From: an uncultured Flavobacteriales bacterium
GTDB taxonomy: Bacteria; Bacteroidota; Bacteroidia; Flavobacteriales_E; Vicingaceae
DNA length: 5,586 nucleotides
Assembly (NCBI GenBank): GCA_913059105.1
Contig: CAJXRL010000181.1
Span: forward strand, 1-5,586
Direction: 5' to 3'
Of this stretch, positions 5,538 to 5,586 are shown piece by piece. The notes below the pieces were generated by a model that made no database searches, was not told where the DNA came from, and saw nothing but the letters and a program-made list of their open reading frames with translations. The position numbers and the translations under genes are program-made. How positions within the stretch are numbered: the stretch's first letter is position 1; every line of letters begins with the position of its first letter.

Positions 5538-5586
5538 CTGTCTCTTATACACATCTGACGCTGCCGACGATCTACTCTGTGTAGAT
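5538..5586. other. Unremoved Nextera (Tn5) sequencing adapter, i5 side
   Basis: Bases 5538..5556 (CTGTCTCTTATACACATCT) are the reverse complement of the Tn5 mosaic end. Bases 5557..5570 (GACGCTGCCGACGA) complete the reverse complement of the read-1 Nextera adapter. Bases 5571..5578 (TCTACTCT) sit where the i5 index lies; the reverse complement AGAGTAGA matches my memory of index 504. GTGTAGAT (5579..5586) is the start of the reverse-complemented P5 sequence. Genomic sequence ends at 5537, and the TGA at 5556..5558 is not a biological stop. Confidence 0.98.

Overview
The window is a 5490-base genomic insert (48..5537) between two unremoved Illumina Nextera (Tn5) library adapters (1..47 and 5538..5586). 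Both adapters still carry index bases. The genes at the two ends are therefore cut by library fragmentation, and the last six codons of the rightmost open frame are adapter sequence. The insert looks like Bacteroidota, probably Flavobacteriales or a close relative. The DNA is AT-rich, Shine-Dalgarno sites are mostly absent, promoter -7 elements fit TAnnTTTG, and the protein families are typical of that phylum: BamD with a CSEYQKVL start to the mature protein, a Bacteroidota-style TonB C-terminal domain, an LpoB/COG3014 lipoprotein pair, and a BatA-type double-TM/vWA protein.

Layout, left to right. Minus strand: the 5' 173 codons of bamD (48..567), with no stop because of the adapter. A divergent promoter region follows (568..712), holding a good bamD promoter that overlaps a 7-bp inverted repeat. 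Plus strand: a compact unit of three genes. These are a secreted protein ending in a TonB-C-like domain (713..1237), an outer-membrane beta-barrel protein (1244..1957), and a 47-residue ORF (1957..2100) whose ATG overlaps the barrel gene's stop as TAATG. Minus strand: a three-gene unit transcribed toward it, lpoB-like (4007..4600), a COG3014 TPR lipoprotein (2585..3997), and a DCC-family (DUF393) thiol-disulfide oxidoreductase with a C-terminal membrane anchor (2078..2560). The two units meet tail to tail, and their last 23 bases overlap. A second divergent region (4601..4742) contains an exact 10-bp direct repeat and a 10-bp palindrome. It separates lpoB from a plus-strand BatA/vWA membrane protein (4743..5537) cut by the right adapter.

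Most of the content concerns the cell envelope: outer-membrane protein assembly (BamD), a barrel protein with a TonB-like periplasmic partner, a predicted peptidoglycan-synthase activator and its lipoprotein neighbour, and a membrane-anchored vWA protein. I see no mobile element, CRISPR array, RNA gene or defence system, and nothing that amounts to a clearly new system. The points most worth following are the adapter contamination, the small overlapping ORF, the TonB-C domain without a membrane anchor, and the organised repeats in the two divergent promoter regions.
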